Shown here: positions 31,271 through 33,251 of the stretch, one piece after another
How positions within the stretch are numbered: the first letter of the stretch is position 1
Layout: each line of letters opens with the position of its first letter
Assembly (NCBI RefSeq): GCF_001188955.3
Contig: NZ_JPRF03000061.1
Span: 1-33,251, forward strand
Length of the DNA stretch: 33,251 nucleotides
Origin: Kitasatospora aureofaciens
GTDB taxonomy: Bacteria > Actinomycetota > Actinomycetes > Streptomycetales > Streptomycetaceae
Direction of reading: 5' to 3'
The notes under the pieces: generated by a model
Database searches by the model: none
Told to the model about the DNA's origin: nothing
What the model saw: only the letters and a program-made list of their open reading frames with translations
Program-made: the position numbers and the translations under genes

Positions 31271-32956
31271 TTGAGCCACCCGCATCCCGAACTCGGCGCG
31301 CCCCCGGCCCTGAAGGAGGGCGCCCTCCGCATCACTCCGCTCGGCGGCCTCGGCGAGATCGGCCGCAACATGACGGTCTTCGAGTACGGCGGCCGCATCC
31401 TGATCGTCGACTGCGGCGTCCTCTTCCCCGAGGACGAGCAGCCCGGCGTGGACCTGATCCTCCCGGACTTCACCTACATCCGGGACCGCCTCGACAAGAT
31501 CGACGGCATCGTCCTCACCCACGGGCACGAGGACCACATCGGGGCCGTCCCGTTCCTCCTCCGGGAGAACCCGGACATCCCGCTGATCGGTTCGAAGCTG
31601 ACCCTCGCCCTGATCGAGGCCAAGCTCGCCGAGCACCGCATCCGGCCGTACGTGCTGGAGGTGAAGGAGGGCGAGCGCGAGCGCATCGGCCCCTTCGACT
31701 GCGAGTTCATCGCGGTCAACCACTCCATCCCGGACGCCCTCGCCGTGGCCGTCCGCACCCCCGCCGGCATGGTCGTGGCCACCGGCGACTTCAAGATGGA
31801 CCAGCTGCCGCTGGACGGCCGCCTCACCGACCTGCCGACCTTCGCCAAGCTGGCCGAGGAGGGCATGGACCTGCTGCTGGTGGACTCCACCAACGCCGAG
31901 GTCCCCGGCTTCATCCCGCACGAGCGGGACATCTCGGCGGCGCTGCGGAACGTCTTCGCCAACGCCGACAAGCGCATCATCGTCGCCTCCTTCGCCAGCC
32001 ACGTGCACCGCATCCAGCAGGTGCTGGACGCCGCCCACGAGTACAAGCGCAAGGTCGCCTTCGTCGGCCGCTCCATGGTCCGCAACATGGGCATCGCCCG
32101 TGACCTCGGCTATCTGAAGGTCCCCGGCAACATGGTCGTGGACGTCAAGCAGCTGGACGACCTCCCGGACAAGGAGGTCGTGCTCATCTGCACCGGCTCG
32201 CAGGGCGAGCCGATGGCGGCACTGTCCCGGATGGCCAACCGCGACCACCAGATCCGCATCGTCGAGGGCGACACCGTCGTCCTGGCGTCCTCGCTCATCC
32301 CGGGCAACGAGAACGCCGTCTACCGCGTGATCAACGGCCTGACCCGCTGGGGCGCCAAGGTCGTGCACAAGGGCAACGCCAAGGTGCACGTCTCCGGCCA
32401 CGCCTCGGCCGGTGAGCTGCTGTACTTCTTCAACATCTGCAAGCCGCGCAACCTGATGCCGGTCCACGGCGAATGGCGCCACCTGCGGGCCGCCGCCGAC
32501 CTGGGCATCGCGACCGGCGTGCCGCGCAACCGCGTGGTCATCGCCGAGGACGGCGTCTGCGTCGACCTGGAGAAGGGCGTCGCCCGGATCGTCGGCAAGG
32601 TGCAGGCCGGCTACGTCTACGTGGACGGCTCCTCGGTCGGCGACATCACCGAGGCCTCGCTCAAGGACCGCAGGATCCTCGGCGAGGAGGGCTTCATCTC
32701 GGTCTTCGTCGCGGTCGACTCGACCAACGGCAAGATCGTCGGCGGCCCGACCATCCAGGCCCGCGGTTCCGGCATCGACGACAACGCCTTCGCGCCGGTC
32801 GTCGCCAAGCTCCAGGAGGCCCTGGACCGCTCGGCGAGCGACGGCGTGCTGGAGCCCCGCCAGGTGCAGCAGCTCGTCCGCCGGACCATCGGCAAGTGGG
32901 TCGCGGACAACTACCGCCGCCGGCCGATGATCCTGCCGGTCGTCGTCGAGGTCTGA
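31271..32956 (+). CDS. rnj: Ribonuclease J
   Basis: A 561-aa metallo-beta-lactamase/beta-CASP ribonuclease with endo- and 5'-3' exonuclease activity in known homologues. Motifs: GGLGEIGRN (24-33), the metal-binding LTHGHEDHIGA (H84, H86, D88, H89), the ATGDFK strand, SFASHVHRIQQ, and the C-terminal HASAGELLYFFNICKP and MPVHGEWRHL typical for RNase J. The start is TTG at 31271, six bases after GAGGAG, and matches the family N-terminus (SHPHPEL). An ATG at 31217 is in frame but lies inside the inverted repeat, has no ribosome-binding site and adds 18 unlike residues. The neighbouring pnp and rRNA genes make this an RNA-metabolism cluster. The rRNA promoter region begins 14 bases after its stop. 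Confidence 0.95.
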   Translation: MSHPHPELGAPPALKEGALRITPLGGLGEIGRNMTVFEYGGRILIVDCGVLFPEDEQPGVDLILPDFTYIRDRLDKIDGIVLTHGHEDHIGAVPFLLRENPDIPLIGSKLTLALIEAKLAEHRIRPYVLEVKEGERERIGPFDCEFIAVNHSIPDALAVAVRTPAGMVVATGDFKMDQLPLDGRLTDLPTFAKLAEEGMDLLLVDSTNAEVPGFIPHERDISAALRNVFANADKRIIVASFASHVHRIQQVLDAAHEYKRKVAFVGRSMVRNMGIARDLGYLKVPGNMVVDVKQLDDLPDKEVVLICTGSQGEPMAALSRMANRDHQIRIVEGDTVVLASSLIPGNENAVYRVINGLTRWGAKVVHKGNAKVHVSGHASAGELLYFFNICKPRNLMPVHGEWRHLRAAADLGIATGVPRNRVVIAEDGVCVDLEKGVARIVGKVQAGYVYVDGSSVGDITEASLKDRRILGEEGFISVFVAVDSTNGKIVGGPTIQARGSGIDDNAFAPVVAKLQEALDRSASDGVLEPRQVQQLVRRTIGKWVADNYRRRPMILPVVVEV

Positions 32957-32970
32957 CCGGCGCCGCTGGT

Positions 32971-32999
32971 TTGACGTGGGGCGACCCGGTGCGTAATGT
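32971..32999 (+). promoter_or_regulatory. rRNA operon promoter (upstream-most)
   Basis: TTGACG (32971-32976), exactly 17 bases, TAATGT (32994-32999). This is a strong housekeeping promoter only 14 bases beyond the RNase J stop. The downstream leader sequence identifies it as an rRNA operon promoter. Confidence 0.8.
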
Positions 33000-33017
33000 T
33001 CTCCGGGTTGCCCCACG
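32975..33017 (+). repeat. 15-bp inverted repeat around the first rRNA promoter
   Basis: CGTGGGGCGACCCGG (32975-32989) pairs with CCGGGTTGCCCCACG (33003-33017), one G-U pair. The 13-base loop contains the whole -10 box. In RNA from RNase J it could be that gene's terminator; in DNA it overlaps the -35 and spacer of the rRNA promoter. Confidence 0.65.
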
Positions 33018-33084
33018 GGACGAGCCCCAAGGAAGTCCTCGAATGCGAATTCGAGAACGGCCGGGAAAACGGACCGAGAAACTC

Positions 33085-33093
33085 TGATAGAGT
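33085..33093 (+). promoter_or_regulatory. rRNA operon promoter, TGn-extended -10
   Basis: TGATAGAGT contains TGn (33085-33087) before TAGAGT (33088-33093), an extended -10. At the -35 position is GAAAAC, not TTGAC. The region GGAAAACGGACCG upstream is repeated before the next promoter. Confidence 0.55.
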
Positions 33094-33161
33094 TCGGGAG
33101 CGCCGAAAGGCGAGAGCCAAATCGGATGAATGAAACTCCGGAAAACGGAGCGGAAAACATC

Positions 33162-33170
33162 TGATAAGCT
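33162..33170 (+). promoter_or_regulatory. rRNA operon promoter, TGn-extended -10, second copy
   Basis: TGATAAGCT has TGn then TAAGCT (33165-33170), preceded by GGAAAACGGAGCGGAAAAC. It lies 77 bases from the previous element with the same design, so the two look like a duplicated promoter. Confidence 0.55.
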
Positions 33171-33251
33171 GGAAACACGAAAGAACGAAGCGCCCGGAGG
33201 GCCCGCTGGAAGGCGGTCCGAAGGAAGCGTCCGTTCCTTGAGAACTCAACA

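Larger units (their letters stand above)
33000..33251 (+). other. 5' leader of a ribosomal RNA operon (16S rRNA begins beyond the window)
   Basis: AT-richer, purine-rich, non-coding, with multiple promoter boxes. CGCC-GAAA-GGCG (33101-33112) is a GNRA hairpin. The last bases read TTGAGAACTCAA (33238-33249), matching the conserved actinobacterial rRNA leader motif linked to antitermination and processing just upstream of 16S rRNA. The 16S gene itself is not in the window. Confidence 0.85.

Noticed and set aside
1..33251. CRISPR array, prophage, transposon or integrase signature
   Set aside because: No regularly spaced repeats, transposase, recombinase, tRNA with flanking repeat, or composition break other than promoter and leader regions was seen.

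Overview
The window is very GC-rich, with strong third-position GC bias, GTG and TTG starts, Shine-Dalgarno sites of the GGAGG type and few intergenic T-tracts. Together with the gene content this points to a Streptomycetaceae-type actinomycete (Streptomyces or Kitasatospora; the genus cannot be resolved from sequence reading alone). No transposase, integrase, att site, tRNA or CRISPR array was recognised. The region reads as native chromosome, not an island.

Left part (1-9566, all minus strand): a partial family-5 solute-binding lipoprotein cut by the window edge; two tandem PAS-PAS-GAF-SpoIIE/PP2C-HATPase regulatory phosphatases (896 and 1109 aa, the second with a roughly 250-residue Pro/Ala-rich N-terminal region); an unassigned 255-aa protein; and eccE, whose stop codon overlaps the start of the 255-aa gene (TGATG).

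Centre (7393-23393): a type VII (ESX-like) secretion locus. It has eccE on the minus strand, then eccB, two WXG100 genes and the mycosin gene mycP on the plus strand, then eccC (minus) and eccD (plus). Embedded in it are a SigE-family ECF sigma factor, a membrane-anchored protein of unknown fold directly downstream, and an APC amino-acid permease. No EccA, EspG or PE/PPE gene is seen, as is usual for Streptomyces-type systems. An ECF-like promoter (GGAAC-N18-CGTT) precedes the sigma gene, and a good housekeeping-type promoter precedes the WXG100 pair.

Right part (23593-33251, plus strand): core RNA-metabolism and diaminopimelate genes: rpsO, pnp, an M16 protease, dapB, a small TPR-like membrane protein, thyX, dapA and RNase J. 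The window ends in the promoter/leader region of a ribosomal RNA operon. A -35/-10 promoter with ideal 17-bp spacing, two further TGn-extended -10 elements and the actinobacterial leader motif TTGAGAACTCAA at the last bases show that 16S rRNA should begin shortly beyond the window.

The most interesting unexplained structures are: a perfect 14-bp inverted repeat abutting the ribosome-binding site of RNase J; a 15-bp inverted repeat wrapped around the first rRNA promoter; the esx leader with two consecutive hairpins; the sigma factor/partner pair with three GTTCCGC repeats between them; and the 255-aa EccE-coupled protein, which looks like a P-loop-less relative of an EccC-type domain. Intergenic stretches over 300 bases are described as features.
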